From positions 32,610 to 96,609 of the forward strand of contig NZ_JACVXA010000013.1 of assembly GCF_014903745.1 (NCBI RefSeq): 64,000 bases of DNA. Direction: 5' to 3'. Shown here piece by piece: positions 30,203 to 39,158 of the stretch. The notes below the pieces were generated by a model. It saw only the letters and a program-made list of their open reading frames with translations, had not been told where the DNA came from and made no database searches. A program made the translations under genes and the position numbers. The first letter of the stretch is position 1; each line of letters begins with the position of its first letter. Source of the DNA: Mangrovicoccus algicola. Lineage in GTDB: Bacteria; Pseudomonadota; Alphaproteobacteria; Rhodobacterales; Rhodobacteraceae.

Positions 30203-30885
30203 TCCGCGACATTTCCCGGGCGCTGGGACAGATCGGCGACCCGCGGTTCCGCAAGGTGCTGCTGCTGGGGCTGGGCATCACGATCGGCCTCCTGCTGGCC
30301 TTCTACGTCGTCACCGCCTGGCTGGTCGCCTGGATCGTGCCGGACACCGTCACGCTGCCCTGGATCGGCCAGGTCGGCTGGATCAACGACATCGCCTCGG
30401 GCGCCTCGGTCCTGGGGGCGATGGTGCTGTCGAGCTTCCTCATGGTGCCGGTCGCCTCGGCCTTCACCGGCATGTTCCTCGACCAGGTCGCCGACGCGGT
30501 GGAGGACCGGCACTATCCGCATCTGCCGGATGTCCGCCCCACCCCCTTCACCGAGACGCTGGCCGACACGTTCAGCTTCCTCGGCGTGATGATCCTGGCC
30601 AATATCGCGGCCTTCGCGCTGTATATCTTCCTGGCTCCCTTCGCGCCGCTGATCTTCTGGGGGCTGAACGGCTTCCTGCTGGGGCGGGAATATTTCCAGC
30701 TGGTCGCGATGCGGCGGCTGGGCGCCAAGGGCGCGAAGGAGCTGCGCCGCAAGCATTTCGCCAGCATCTGGATCCTGGGCGCGTTGATGGCGATCCCGCT
30801 GACCGTGCCGCTGGTGAACCTGCTGGTGCCGATCATCGGCGCGGCGGCCTTCACCCATTTCTACCACCGGCTGGCGCGCAGCTGA
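30199..30885 (+). CDS. EI24/CysZ-like integral membrane protein
   Basis: A 228-residue protein with about five hydrophobic segments (LLLGLGITIGLLLAFYVVTAWLVAWI; GAMVLSSFLMVPVASAF; FLGVMILANIAAFALYIFLAPFAPLIFWGL; then two more). The phrase FLLGREYFQLVAMRR is the EI24-domain signature. CysZ of this family transports sulfate, but many alphaproteobacterial members stand apart from cys genes, as here, so transport of sulfate is only a possibility. It overlaps the nitroreductase gene by 4 bp. Confidence 0.85.
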   Translation: MIRDISRALGQIGDPRFRKVLLLGLGITIGLLLAFYVVTAWLVAWIVPDTVTLPWIGQVGWINDIASGASVLGAMVLSSFLMVPVASAFTGMFLDQVADAVEDRHYPHLPDVRPTPFTETLADTFSFLGVMILANIAAFALYIFLAPFAPLIFWGLNGFLLGREYFQLVAMRRLGAKGAKELRRKHFASIWILGALMAIPLTVPLVNLLVPIIGAAAFTHFYHRLARS

Positions 30886-30889
30886 GCGC

Positions 30890-30908
30890 GCGCACAGCCC
30901 CTGTGCGC
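30890..30908 (+). terminator. Hairpin after the EI24 gene, possible terminator
   Basis: GCGCACAG (30890-30897), loop CCC, CTGTGCGC (30901-30908) form a perfect 8-bp stem 5 bp after the stop. No T-run follows. Confidence 0.4.
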
Positions 30909-30976
30909 CTGGCTGACTGGACCCGTCGCGCGAATCCTCCATCTTGTGTCCCGGAACACAAGGAAAGGAACGCGCG

Positions 30977-31954
30977 ATGGGCTTGCTGGTGGACGGGGTC
31001 TGGAAGGACCAGTGGTACGATACCGACAAGACCGGCGGCAAGTTCGAGCGGTCGAAATCCCAGTTCCGCAACTGGATCACCGCCGACGGATCGGCCGGCC
31101 CCTCGGGCACGGACGGGTTCCGCGCGGAGCCCGGGCGCTATCACCTCTATGTCGCCTATGCCTGTCCCTGGGCGCATCGCGCGCTGATCTTCCGCGCGCT
31201 GAAAGGGCTGGAGGAGATGATCTCCGTCTCTTTCGTCAACTGGTACATGGGCGATCACGGCTGGAGCTTCGAGGATCCGGGCGACGGCATCCCGGGCGAC
31301 GACCTGTTCGGGCTCGACTACCTGTACCAGATCTACCTCAAGGCCGATCCCGGCTATACCGGCCGCGTGACCGTCCCGACCCTGTGGGACAAGGCGCGCG
31401 GCACCGTCGTCTCGAATGAAAGCGCCGAGATCATCCGCATGTTCAACAGCGCCTTCGACGGGGTCGGGGCGACCCCGGGCGACTACTATCCCGAAGACCT
31501 GCGCGAGGAGATCGACGCGCTGAACGACCGCATCTACCACACGGTCAATAACGGGGTGTACAAATGCGGCTTCGCCACCACGCAATCCGCCTATGACGAG
31601 GCGGTCGGGCCGCTCTTCGAGACGCTCGACTGGCTGGAGGATCGCCTCTCCGCCCGCCGCTACCTGGCCGGGGACCGCGTGACCGAGGCCGACTGGCGGC
31701 TTTTCACCACGCTGCTGCGCTTCGATCCGGTCTATCACGGGCATTTCAAATGCGACCGCCGCCGGATCGCCGACTATCCGAACCTGTGGGGCTACACGCG
31801 CGAACTCTACCAGTGGCCCGGGATCGCCGGGACCGTCAACATGGACCATACCCGGCGCCACTACTACATCAGCCACGAGACGGTGAATCCGCACCGCATC
31901 CTCTCGGTCGGCCCCGAGATCGACCTGGACGCCCCGCATGGGCGGGGCGGCTGA
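30977..31954 (+). CDS. Glutathionyl-hydroquinone reductase (Xi-class GST)
   Basis: A 325-residue member of the YqjG/ECM4/PcpF family, which reduces glutathionyl-hydroquinones. The catalytic cysteine is Cys63 in YVAYACPWAHRALI. The N-terminal domain also has VPTLWDK and NESAEIIRMFN (GSH binding). The C-terminal helical domain holds the family tyrosines and ends with the DHTRRHYYISHETVNPHRI block, specific for the Xi class. The ATG at 30977 follows AAGGAA. These enzymes keep quinones in a usable state, which is consistent with a respiratory bacterium. Confidence 0.94.
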   Translation: MGLLVDGVWKDQWYDTDKTGGKFERSKSQFRNWITADGSAGPSGTDGFRAEPGRYHLYVAYACPWAHRALIFRALKGLEEMISVSFVNWYMGDHGWSFEDPGDGIPGDDLFGLDYLYQIYLKADPGYTGRVTVPTLWDKARGTVVSNESAEIIRMFNSAFDGVGATPGDYYPEDLREEIDALNDRIYHTVNNGVYKCGFATTQSAYDEAVGPLFETLDWLEDRLSARRYLAGDRVTEADWRLFTTLLRFDPVYHGHFKCDRRRIADYPNLWGYTRELYQWPGIAGTVNMDHTRRHYYISHETVNPHRILSVGPEIDLDAPHGRGG

Positions 31955-31975
31955 GCCCCGCAGGCCGGTCCGGTC

Positions 31976-32647
31976 TCAGACCAGGCGCTGCGTGGAGACC
32001 AGCGGCTCCACCAGGGCGGGCAGCCCGTCGAACCGGTCGAAGACCAGCTGGTGGGGGATCTGGAAGACCGGCGACTTGCGATAGCCCTCGGTGAACAGCA
32101 GGAAGGGCAGATCGGCCCGCCCGGCGGTTTCCGAATCGACCTCGCTGTCGCCGACATAGACCGTGGCCGAGGCGCCCAGCTGTTCCATCGCCGTCAGCAC
32201 GCCCGAGGGATCGGGCTTGCGCTCGGGCAGGCTGTCGCCGCCGATCACCACCGGGAAGAACTCCGCCAGCCTCAGCGCCGCCAGCACGTTGCGCGCCGAG
32301 GCCTCCGGCTTGTTGGTCACCACGCCCAGCCCGTAGCCCATGGTGCGGAACCGCGCCAGCGCATCGGCCACGCCCGGATAGGGCCGGGTCAGATCCGTCG
32401 AATGCGCGTCGTATTCGGCCATGAAGGCAGAGACCAGCCGCGGATGCTCCGCCATGTCCAGCCCGGCGACGCCGATGATCCGCTCGACCAGCTTGGGCAC
32501 GCCATTGCCGATGAAGCTGCGGATGATCTCGAAGGGCAGCGGCGCCTGCCCCTCCGCTTCCAGCATCCGCGCGGCGGCGGCATGCAGGTCGGGCGCGCTG
32601 TCGATGAGGGTTCCGTCAAGATCGAACAGGACGGCTGCACTGGACAT
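31976..32647 (-). CDS. gph: Phosphoglycolate phosphatase (HAD family)
   Basis: A 223-residue HAD phosphatase with nucleophile Asp9 and acid/base Asp11 (VLFDLDGTLID), motif II VVTNKP, motif III Lys in GGDSLPERKPDP and motif IV YVGDSEVDSETA. The length and SFIGNGVPKLVER cap region match Gph, which clears 2-phosphoglycolate from oxygenase activity or DNA repair. The assignment against other HAD phosphatases is likely rather than certain. It is divergent from the FAD-linked hydroxyacid dehydrogenase. Since that enzyme's relatives oxidise glycolate or D-lactate, a shared two-carbon metabolism is conceivable. Confidence 0.85.
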   Translation of the reverse strand: MSSAAVLFDLDGTLIDSAPDLHAAAARMLEAEGQAPLPFEIIRSFIGNGVPKLVERIIGVAGLDMAEHPRLVSAFMAEYDAHSTDLTRPYPGVADALARFRTMGYGLGVVTNKPEASARNVLAALRLAEFFPVVIGGDSLPERKPDPSGVLTAMEQLGASATVYVGDSEVDSETAGRADLPFLLFTEGYRKSPVFQIPHQLVFDRFDGLPALVEPLVSTQRLV

Positions 32648-32787
32648 TGGGCTCTCCTTTGCGATGGGGGCCAGATGGCGGCTTTGCGGGCCGGACGCAA
32701 GATGGGGACCGGTCGCAGGCCCGGGCACTGGCGGAAAACCCGCCTTTGGCGTATGCGACGCCCGCAAGGCAGACGAAGGAATGCACC

Positions 32788-34182
32788 ATGGCAGCGCAGC
32801 GCAACGCGACGGGGATCGAGGCGGCGGTCAGCCTGCTTGCGGACCGGCTTGGACCGAGGCTGGCAACCGGCAGGAGCCTGCGCGAGCAGCACGGTCATAC
32901 CACGACCTGGCTGGAAAACCAGCATCCCGACGCCGTTGCCTTCGCGCAATCGGCCGCCGAGGTGCAGGAGATCGTCCGGATCTGCGCGGCCCATGGCGCG
33001 CCGGTGATCCCCTTCGGCACCGGCACTTCGCTGGAGGGCCATGTCAACGCGCCGCTGGGCGGCATTTCGGTCGATGTCTCGGGCATGGACCGGGTTCTGG
33101 AGATCCGCCCCGAGGACATGGACGCGACCGTGGAGCCGGGCGTGACCCGCGAGGCGCTGAATACCGAGCTGCGCGCGACGGGGCTGTTCTTCCCGGTCGA
33201 TCCCGGGGCGAATGCCTCGCTGGGGGGCATGGCCTCCACCCGGGCTTCGGGCACCACCGCGGTCCGCTACGGCACGATGCGCGACCGGGTGCTGTCGCTG
33301 AAGGCGGTGCTGCCCTCGGGCGAGATGATGCAGAGCGCGGCGCGGGCGCGGAAATCCTCCGCCGGCTATGACCTGACCGGGCTGATGGTCGGTGCCGAGG
33401 GAACGCTGGGGATCATCACCGAACTGACGCTGCGCCTGGCGCCCCAGCCCGAGGCAGTCTCGGGCGCGATTGCCAGCTTTGCCGATATCGCCACCGCCTG
33501 CCAGACCGCGCAGGAGGTGATCCAGATGGGGCTGCCGGTGGCGCGGATGGAATTCCTCGACGAGGCGGCGGTGGGCTATGTCAATCGCAGCCACGGCATC
33601 GGCCTGCCCGCGGCGGCGCTGCTGCTGCTTGAATTCCACGGCTCGCCCGGCAGCCTGGCCGAGCAGACCGAGACCTTCGCCGAGCTGGCCCGCGACAACG
33701 GCGCGACCCATGTCGCCTGGAGCAGCGACCCCGACGAACGCAGCCGCCTGTGGCGCGCGCGGCACGAATTCTACCTGTCCGCGCTGGCGCTCTATCCCGG
33801 GCGGGTCGGCTTCTCCACCGATGTCTGCGTGCCGGTCTCGCAGCTGGCCGCCTGCGTCACCGCCGCCCGCGCGAAGCTGGACGATCTGGATCTGGTCGGC
33901 ACCAATATCGGCCATGTCGGCGACGGCAATTTCCACACGCTGGTCTTCGTCGATCCCGCCGATGCCGCGGGGCGCGCCCGGGCCGAAACCTATGTCTCCT
34001 GGCTGAACGGGCTGGCCATTTCCCATGGCGGCACCTGCACCGGCGAACACGGCATCGGGCAGGGCAAGATGGCCTATCTGGAACGCGAGCTGGGCCCCGG
34101 CGCCCTGGCGATGATGCGCGCGGTGAAACAGGGGGTGGATCCGCTGAACATCATGAACCCGGGCAAGATCTTCGCATTCTGA
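32788..34182 (+). CDS. FAD-binding D-lactate dehydrogenase (cytochrome)-type oxidoreductase
   Basis: A 464-residue flavoenzyme of the GlcD/DLD family. The FAD-binding PCMH domain (about residues 55-230) has PVIPFGTGTSLEGHVNAPLGG and VDPGANASLGGMASTRASGT. The C-terminal FAD-oxidase domain has FSTDVCVPVSQL, NIGHVGDGNFH (metal-binding and substrate-binding histidines) and TGEHGIGQGK, ending DPLNIMNPGKIF. It resembles mitochondrial D-lactate dehydrogenase, which passes electrons to cytochrome c. Glycolate or D-2-hydroxyglutarate are alternative substrates. It starts at 32788 behind GAAGGA. Confidence 0.9.
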   Translation: MAAQRNATGIEAAVSLLADRLGPRLATGRSLREQHGHTTTWLENQHPDAVAFAQSAAEVQEIVRICAAHGAPVIPFGTGTSLEGHVNAPLGGISVDVSGMDRVLEIRPEDMDATVEPGVTREALNTELRATGLFFPVDPGANASLGGMASTRASGTTAVRYGTMRDRVLSLKAVLPSGEMMQSAARARKSSAGYDLTGLMVGAEGTLGIITELTLRLAPQPEAVSGAIASFADIATACQTAQEVIQMGLPVARMEFLDEAAVGYVNRSHGIGLPAAALLLLEFHGSPGSLAEQTETFAELARDNGATHVAWSSDPDERSRLWRARHEFYLSALALYPGRVGFSTDVCVPVSQLAACVTAARAKLDDLDLVGTNIGHVGDGNFHTLVFVDPADAAGRARAETYVSWLNGLAISHGGTCTGEHGIGQGKMAYLERELGPGALAMMRAVKQGVDPLNIMNPGKIFAF

Positions 34183-34204
34183 GCCGCCCCGGACGCCGCG
34201 GCCT

Positions 34205-34230
34205 AAAATTTGACCAAATGGTCAAATTTT
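34205..34230. promoter_or_regulatory. Perfect 26-bp palindrome matching the RutR operator consensus
   Basis: AAAATTTGACCA - AA - TGGTCAAATTTT, perfectly symmetric. Its core TTGACCA-nn-TGGTCAA (34210-34225) matches every specified base of the RutR consensus known from E. coli. RutR is a TetR-family regulator that responds to uracil and thymine. The site lies 22 bp after the dehydrogenase stop and about 235 bp before a three-gene uracil-catabolism set. A rival reading is a bidirectional AT-rich terminator hairpin. Confidence 0.65.
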
Positions 34231-34402
34231 TCCGCGGCACGGGAAACACGCGCCGCGGTGCCCTGAAAAATCTTTCATGGGCAAGGCCTTGCCAACGGCC
34301 CGCGCCGCAGCTTCCGCCCCCCCGCATGCCGTCCCCCGGCGGGATTCCCGGCCGATCCGGCAGGGTTCCGACCGGTTTCGCGTCCCCGGCCGCGCGCCGT
34401 CC

Positions 34403-34432
34403 TTGACCGGATGGGGGCGGCGGGTCTTACAT
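34403..34432 (+). promoter_or_regulatory. Candidate promoter of the URC operon with a half operator
   Basis: TTGACC (34403-34408; 5 of 6 to the -35 consensus) and TTACAT (34427-34432; 3 of 6) are 18 bp apart, 31 bp before the ATG. TTGACCGGATGG (34403-34414) repeats the left half of the RutR site plus TGG at the right spacing (9 of 14 specified bases), so a repressor could compete with polymerase here. Confidence 0.4.
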
Positions 34433-34463
34433 CGGGTTCTGCAATTCGTGCTGGAGTGCCCCA

Positions 34464-35711
34464 ATGTCCGAGACCAGGCATATCGTGCTGACTTCCCACC
34501 CGCCGACGGGCAGCCGCAAGCCGCCGGAGATCCGCTGGGGCGCCCCCGGCGCGCAGGCGCGCGGCCCGGTGATCGGCGGCATGTCGGGCGGCCAGCGCAA
34601 CGTCATCGGCACGCATTCGGGCAGCTACGGCGTCTATCGCGCCCTGGCCATCGCCACCGGCCAGCTGAAATCGGTGCACCGCCCCGACCTGACCCATACC
34701 CGCCCCTCGGTCGATATCGGCCCCTTCCCGCAATGGGAGGGCGAGGACCGGATCGTGTCGATGGACCCCTACGGCCATATCGTCGCCGATGCCTTCGGCG
34801 CCGACATCGCCGCGGGCCGCCCGATCCAGCCCACCATCGCCATCACCAAGGCCCGCATCATGCTGCCCGAGTTCAAGGAGGCCATCGCCTCCGGGCGGCT
34901 GGTTCCGGACGGCGAGATCCTGACGGAAACCGGCGAGGCCAGCGTCACCAAGATCGCCATCGAGCCGGTCTGGTACCTGCCCGGCCTCGCCCGCCGCCTG
35001 CAGGTCAGCGAGGTCAGCCTGCGCCGCGCGCTGTTCGAATATACCGGCGGCATGTTCCCGGAACTGGTCACGCGGTCCGACCTGAAGGTGTTCCTGCCGC
35101 CGATCGGCTCGATCACGCTCTACATCTTCGGCGATCCGGCGGCCATGTGGGACAGGACCAAGCGGCTGGCCTGCCGGGTGCATGACGAATGCAACGGTTC
35201 GGACGTGTTCGGCTCGGACATCTGCACCTGCCGCCCCTACCTCACCCACGGGATCGAGGAATGCGTGAAGGAGGCCCAGGAGGGCGGCGCCGGGCTGATC
35301 GTCTATAACCGCAAGGAAGGCCGCGCCCTTGGCGAGGTGACGAAATTCCTCGTCTACAACGCGCGCAAGAGGAACCCCGCGGGCGATACGGCGGCGGCCT
35401 ATTTCGAGAAGACCGAATGCGTGGCCGGCGTGCAGGACATGCGGTTCCAGTCGCTGATGCCCGACGTGTTCCACTGGCTGGGGATCACCCATATCGACCG
35501 TTTCGTGTCGATGTCGGACATGAAGTACAACGCCCTGGCCGAGGCGGGCATCACCGTGGGCGAGCGGATCCCGATCCCCGACGAGCTGATCCCCGGCGAT
35601 GCGCAGGTGGAGATGGACGCCAAGAAGGCCGCCGGGTACTACACGGACGAGACGGTGTCCAAACCGTCGGACCTGACACAGACCAAGGGGCGCGGGCTTG
35701 ACGACTACTGA
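34464..35711 (+). CDS. GTP cyclohydrolase II paralogue, URC1-type uracil catabolism enzyme
   Basis: 415 residues, about twice the size of a normal RibA. Residues about 1-235 are an N-terminal extension typical of URC1. The C-terminal part is a GTP cyclohydrolase II core with zinc cysteines in HDECNGSDVFGSDICTCRPYL and the YNRKEGRALGE phosphate-handling loop. URC1 of yeasts acts on a uracil-ribose compound rather than GTP, and ribosylurea is linked to the next step. Two facts support URC1 over riboflavin synthesis: DUF1688 (URC4) directly follows with a 14-bp overlap, then upp, and no rib gene is nearby. It starts with ATG behind GGAG. Confidence 0.88.
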   Translation: MSETRHIVLTSHPPTGSRKPPEIRWGAPGAQARGPVIGGMSGGQRNVIGTHSGSYGVYRALAIATGQLKSVHRPDLTHTRPSVDIGPFPQWEGEDRIVSMDPYGHIVADAFGADIAAGRPIQPTIAITKARIMLPEFKEAIASGRLVPDGEILTETGEASVTKIAIEPVWYLPGLARRLQVSEVSLRRALFEYTGGMFPELVTRSDLKVFLPPIGSITLYIFGDPAAMWDRTKRLACRVHDECNGSDVFGSDICTCRPYLTHGIEECVKEAQEGGAGLIVYNRKEGRALGEVTKFLVYNARKRNPAGDTAAAYFEKTECVAGVQDMRFQSLMPDVFHWLGITHIDRFVSMSDMKYNALAEAGITVGERIPIPDELIPGDAQVEMDAKKAAGYYTDETVSKPSDLTQTKGRGLDDY

Positions 35712-36930
35712 CCTGGCCGAGGCCGATGCGGCCGCCACTGCCGAATGGCTGCTCAGCCCGGAGGCGATCCGGGCGCAATGCGGCGCGATCTACGATCTGG
35801 GGCTCGCGGGGAAGCTGAAGCATTTCACGCTTCATCCCGAGATGCTGGAAACCGCCGCCGACGAGGTCGTGGCGACGATCCGCGAAACCTATCCCGACCT
35901 GGCCGTGCCGCCGCATTCGCGCTGGCGGCATTTCGTGCTGGACCGGCGCGACCGCTGGGAGGAACACGCCGCGGGCCTGGATGTCGCGCCGCAGGAACGC
36001 GCGCGGCTGGAATGCGAACTGGCCATCGTCTCGGTGCTGCTCGATGCCGGGGCCGGACCGCTCTGGACTTATCGCGACCCCGATACCGGCGCGGAATATG
36101 CCCGCTCCGAGGGGCTGGCGCTGGCCTCGCTCGACATGTTCATGGCAGGCGCCTTCGGCGACGGGCGCGGGCCGGGCACGACCGCCGCCACGCTGGCGCG
36201 CTTCTCGGCCGAGAAGCTGGCCGCCGGGTTCCAGGTGACCGAGGACAACCCGCTGGAGGGCCTGGAGGGCCGCGCCTCGCTGATCGCGGCGCTGGGGCAG
36301 GCGGTCGAGGCACAGCCCGCGATCTTCGGCGATGCGCCGCGGCTGGGCCATGTCGCCGACCACCTCGCCGGGCTGGCGGGGGAGGACGGGCTGGAGGCGC
36401 AGGCCATCCTCGACGTCATCCTCTCCAGCCTCGCGCCGATCTGGGGCAGCGACCGGCCCAGCCTGGGCGGCGTCCCGCTGGGCGATTGCTGGGCGCATCC
36501 GCAGGCCCCGGCGCCGGGGCTGGTCCCCTTCCACAAGCTCAGCCAGTGGCTGGCCTATTCCCTGATCGAGCCGATGCAGCGCGCGGGCATCGCCGTCACC
36601 GGGCTGGACCGGCTCACCGGGCTGGCCGAGTACCGCAATGGCGGGCTGTTCCTGGATGCCGGGGTGATCGCGCTGCGTCACCCCCGCGAGGCGGCCGTGC
36701 CGCAGGCCCCCGGAAGCGCGCTGGTCGTCGAATGGCGCGCGCTGACCGTCATCCTTCTGGACAAGGTGGCCGATCTGGTGCGCCGCAAGCTGAAGCTTTC
36801 CGCCGAGCAGCTGCCGCTGGCCTCGGTTCTCGAAGGCGGCACCTGGGCCACCGGGCGCAGGCTGGCCCGGCGCAAGCGTCCCGGCGGCACGCCGCCCATC
36901 AGCCTGGTCTCCACAGGCACCGTTTTCTGA
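35698..36930 (+). CDS. URC4/urg3-family protein (DUF1688), uracil catabolism
   Basis: A 410-residue DUF1688 protein. Blocks seen are [82 protein letters not shown] and [11 protein letters not shown]. In the yeast URC pathway the URC4 product acts after URC1 and its loss causes ribosylurea to build up, so a role in releasing urea is likely; the bacterial reaction is inferred. The start is a TTG at 35698 overlapping the URC1 stop, giving translational coupling. It is followed 20 bp later by upp. Confidence 0.88.
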   Translation: MTTTDLAEADAAATAEWLLSPEAIRAQCGAIYDLGLAGKLKHFTLHPEMLETAADEVVATIRETYPDLAVPPHSRWRHFVLDRRDRWEEHAAGLDVAPQERARLECELAIVSVLLDAGAGPLWTYRDPDTGAEYARSEGLALASLDMFMAGAFGDGRGPGTTAATLARFSAEKLAAGFQVTEDNPLEGLEGRASLIAALGQAVEAQPAIFGDAPRLGHVADHLAGLAGEDGLEAQAILDVILSSLAPIWGSDRPSLGGVPLGDCWAHPQAPAPGLVPFHKLSQWLAYSLIEPMQRAGIAVTGLDRLTGLAEYRNGGLFLDAGVIALRHPREAAVPQAPGSALVVEWRALTVILLDKVADLVRRKLKLSAEQLPLASVLEGGTWATGRRLARRKRPGGTPPISLVSTGTVF

Positions 36931-36950
36931 GTTTCCCGAAAGGCCCCCGA

Positions 36951-37583
36951 ATGAGCGAACACGTCACCGTCGTCGACCACCCGCTGGTGCAGCACAAGCT
37001 GACCCAGATGCGCGTCAAGGACACGCCCACCGCCGATTTCCGCCGCCTGCTGCGCGAGATCGCGCATCTGCTGGCCTATGAGGTCATGCGCGACCTGCCG
37101 CTGGAACAGACCCGGATCGAAACCCCGATGGAGCCGATGACGGCCCCCCAGATCGAGGGCAAGAAACTGGTCCTGGTCTCGATCCTGCGGGCGGGCAACG
37201 GGCTTCTGGACGGGGTGCTCGACCTGGTGCCGCAGGCGCGCGTCGGCCATATCGGGCTCTATCGCGACCCCGAGACGCTGGTGGCGGTCGAATACTATCT
37301 CAAGGTGCCCTCCGATATCGAGGACCGGCTGGTGATCGTGGTCGACCCGATGCTGGCCACCGCCAATTCCGCCTCCGCCGCGCTGACCCGGCTGAAGGAA
37401 GTGGGCGCGCGGAACCTGAAATTCCTCTGCCTGCTGGCGGCGCCCGAGGGGATCGAGACGCTCAGCCGCGAACATCCAGACGTGCCGATCTTCACCGCCT
37501 CCATCGATGACCGGCTCGACGATCACGGCTATATCCGCCCCGGGCTGGGCGATGCCGGCGACCGGATGTTCGGCACGCGCTAG
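36951..37583 (+). CDS. upp: Uracil phosphoribosyltransferase
   Basis: A 210-residue enzyme making UMP from uracil and PRPP. The PRPP loop [18 protein letters not shown] (residues 128-145) and the C-terminal uracil-binding region [16 protein letters not shown] are complete, with the N-terminal [16 protein letters not shown] block. Upp normally serves salvage. In this operon it probably also supplies the activated substrate for the URC enzymes, because URC catabolism in yeasts needs uracil phosphoribosyltransferase. It is the last gene of the operon. Confidence 0.96.
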   Translation: MSEHVTVVDHPLVQHKLTQMRVKDTPTADFRRLLREIAHLLAYEVMRDLPLEQTRIETPMEPMTAPQIEGKKLVLVSILRAGNGLLDGVLDLVPQARVGHIGLYRDPETLVAVEYYLKVPSDIEDRLVIVVDPMLATANSASAALTRLKEVGARNLKFLCLLAAPEGIETLSREHPDVPIFTASIDDRLDDHGYIRPGLGDAGDRMFGTR

Positions 37584-37590
37584 ACCCCGC

Positions 37591-37628
37591 GCCGTCCCGT
37601 CCCGGCCCCGAGCCGGGACCCCCCGGTC
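37591..37628. repeat. Palindromic intergenic repeat, copy 2
   Basis: GCCGTCCCG, then GTCCCGGC - CCCGA - GCCGGGAC (37599-37606 with 37612-37619), then CCCCCGGTC. It fills the gap between the convergent upp and 94-residue genes and may act as their shared terminator. Confidence 0.5.
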
Positions 37629-37911
37629 ACAGCCGGTGCAGCTTCAGCCGTCCGAGCCCCGCGAATTCCATGCGCAGCCCCGGGCCGCCCGGCCCCAGGC
37701 GCAGCGTCCGGCCGACCTTCGCGGCCAGGCGCGTCGTATCCTCGTCGCGGCGCATCGCGACCCCCTCCTCCAGGGTGTCCAGCACGTCCTCGACCCGCTG
37801 GTCGCGCGGCACCGGATCGGCGCGGCGGGCCGCGGCGGCGGCGAGACCGGCGATCAGCGCATAGCGGAACAGGGTCCAGAAGATGGGGGAAAGCGGCAGG
37901 GCCAGGGGCAT
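37627..37911 (-). CDS. Small membrane-anchored hypothetical protein
   Basis: 94 residues. The N-terminal half (MPLALPLSPIFWTLFRYALI, then AGLAAAAARRA) is one hydrophobic segment followed by Arg, so it is probably anchored with its C-terminus in the cytosol. The rest is charged (DQRVEDVLDTLEEGVAMRRDEDTTRLAAKV) and ends in a short Gly/Leu stretch. It lies divergent to recF, with a GGAGACTGCC region before the ATG. I do not recognise the family. Confidence 0.65.
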   Translation of the reverse strand: MPLALPLSPIFWTLFRYALIAGLAAAAARRADPVPRDQRVEDVLDTLEEGVAMRRDEDTTRLAAKVGRTLRLGPGGPGLRMEFAGLGRLKLHRL

Positions 37912-38051
37912 TCGGCAGTCTCCTGAGGTTTCCCCAAAGATAGGACAGCCCGCGCGGAATTTCCATATCCCCGTCCCGGCGCGCGGGGCAGCGGCGCGAA
38001 ACCGCAGCCTGCGCGCTTCACCCGGCCCCGAAAAGCGTCTAGGCCCCGCCC

Positions 38052-39158
38052 ATGCCCCTTCGCGTCACCTCGCTGCGCCTCTCGCATTTCCGCTCCCACC
38101 GCCGCGCGGCCCTCGTGCTGGACGGGCGGCCGGTGGCGCTGTTCGGGGCCAACGGGGCGGGCAAGACCAATCTGGTGGAGGCGGTCTCGCTGCTGTCGCC
38201 CGGGCGCGGGCTGCGCCGCGCGGCGACGGAAGAGCTGATCCGCCGCCCCGAGGCGCTCGGCTGGAAGATCCGTGCCGGAGTGGCGGGACCGGCCGGCGCG
38301 CACGAGATCGAGACCTGGGCCGAGCCCGGCCAGTCCCGCCAGGTCCGCATCGACGGCAAGGCGGCGACCCAGACCGCGCTGGGGCGGATCGTCCGGCTGG
38401 TCTGGCTGATCCCGGCCATGGACCGGCTGTGGACCGAGGCCGCCGAGGGACGGCGGCGGTTCCTCGACCGCACCGTGCTGAGCTTCGAGCCGGGCCATGC
38501 CGAGGCGGTGCTGGCCTATGAGAAGGCGATGCGCGACCGCAACCGGCTCTTGAAGGACGAGATGCGCGATCCCCACTGGTACGAGGCGCTGGAGGCGCAG
38601 ATGGCCGACTCGGGCGCCGCGATCATCGCCGCGCGCGCCCGCACCGCCGCCCGGCTGGATGCGGCACAGCGCGAGGGAGACGCGGCATTCCCGAAGGCCG
38701 CGCTGTCGATCGCCGACCCCGCCGACGCCCCCTGCCCCGAACGGGCCTGCGACCTGCGCGCGGCGCTGCGCGACGGGCGCGGGCGGGACATGCGCGCCGG
38801 GCGCAGCCTGACCGGGCCGCACCGGGCCGACCTGCTGGCGGTCTATGCCGCCAAGGGCGTGACCGCCGCGCAAAGCTCCACCGGCGAGCAGAAGGCGCTG
38901 CTTCTGTCGCTGATCCTGGCCAATGCCCGCGCCCTGGCCGAGGAGACCGGCGCGCCGCCGCTGCTGCTTCTCGACGAGGTGGCGGCGCATCTGGACAGCG
39001 ACCGCCGCGCAGCGCTTTATGCCGAGGTGCAGCAGCTGGGCGCCCAGGCCTGGATGACCGGCACCGGGGCGGAGCTGTTTCCTCCCGGGGAAATCGAGGC
39101 CCAGAGGTTCCGCATCGGCGACAGCGGCGGGACCAGCATCCTGGAGGAAATGCCATGA
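38052..39158 (+). CDS. recF: DNA replication and repair protein RecF
   Basis: A 368-residue SMC-like ATPase that loads RecA with RecO and RecR at gaps. Walker A is FGANGAGKTNLVEAVSLLSPGRGLR (P-loop residues 32-39). The DRLWTEAAEGRRRFLDR block, signature STGEQKALLLSLILA and Walker B LLLLDEVAAHLD are all present. It is shorter at the C-terminus than E. coli RecF but normal for alphaproteobacteria. It overlaps the VOC gene by 4 bp. gyrB lies two genes downstream. The dnaA and dnaN genes that often precede recF are absent here. Confidence 0.95.
   Translation: MPLRVTSLRLSHFRSHRRAALVLDGRPVALFGANGAGKTNLVEAVSLLSPGRGLRRAATEELIRRPEALGWKIRAGVAGPAGAHEIETWAEPGQSRQVRIDGKAATQTALGRIVRLVWLIPAMDRLWTEAAEGRRRFLDRTVLSFEPGHAEAVLAYEKAMRDRNRLLKDEMRDPHWYEALEAQMADSGAAIIAARARTAARLDAAQREGDAAFPKAALSIADPADAPCPERACDLRAALRDGRGRDMRAGRSLTGPHRADLLAVYAAKGVTAAQSSTGEQKALLLSLILANARALAEETGAPPLLLLDEVAAHLDSDRRAALYAEVQQLGAQAWMTGTGAELFPPGEIEAQRFRIGDSGGTSILEEMP

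Noticed and set aside
34205..34230. Reading the 26-bp palindrome only as a transcription terminator
   Set aside because: Possible, because T follows the stem, but it is AT-rich unlike the other terminators here and matches RutR at every specified base. Kept as the rival explanation, not the main call.
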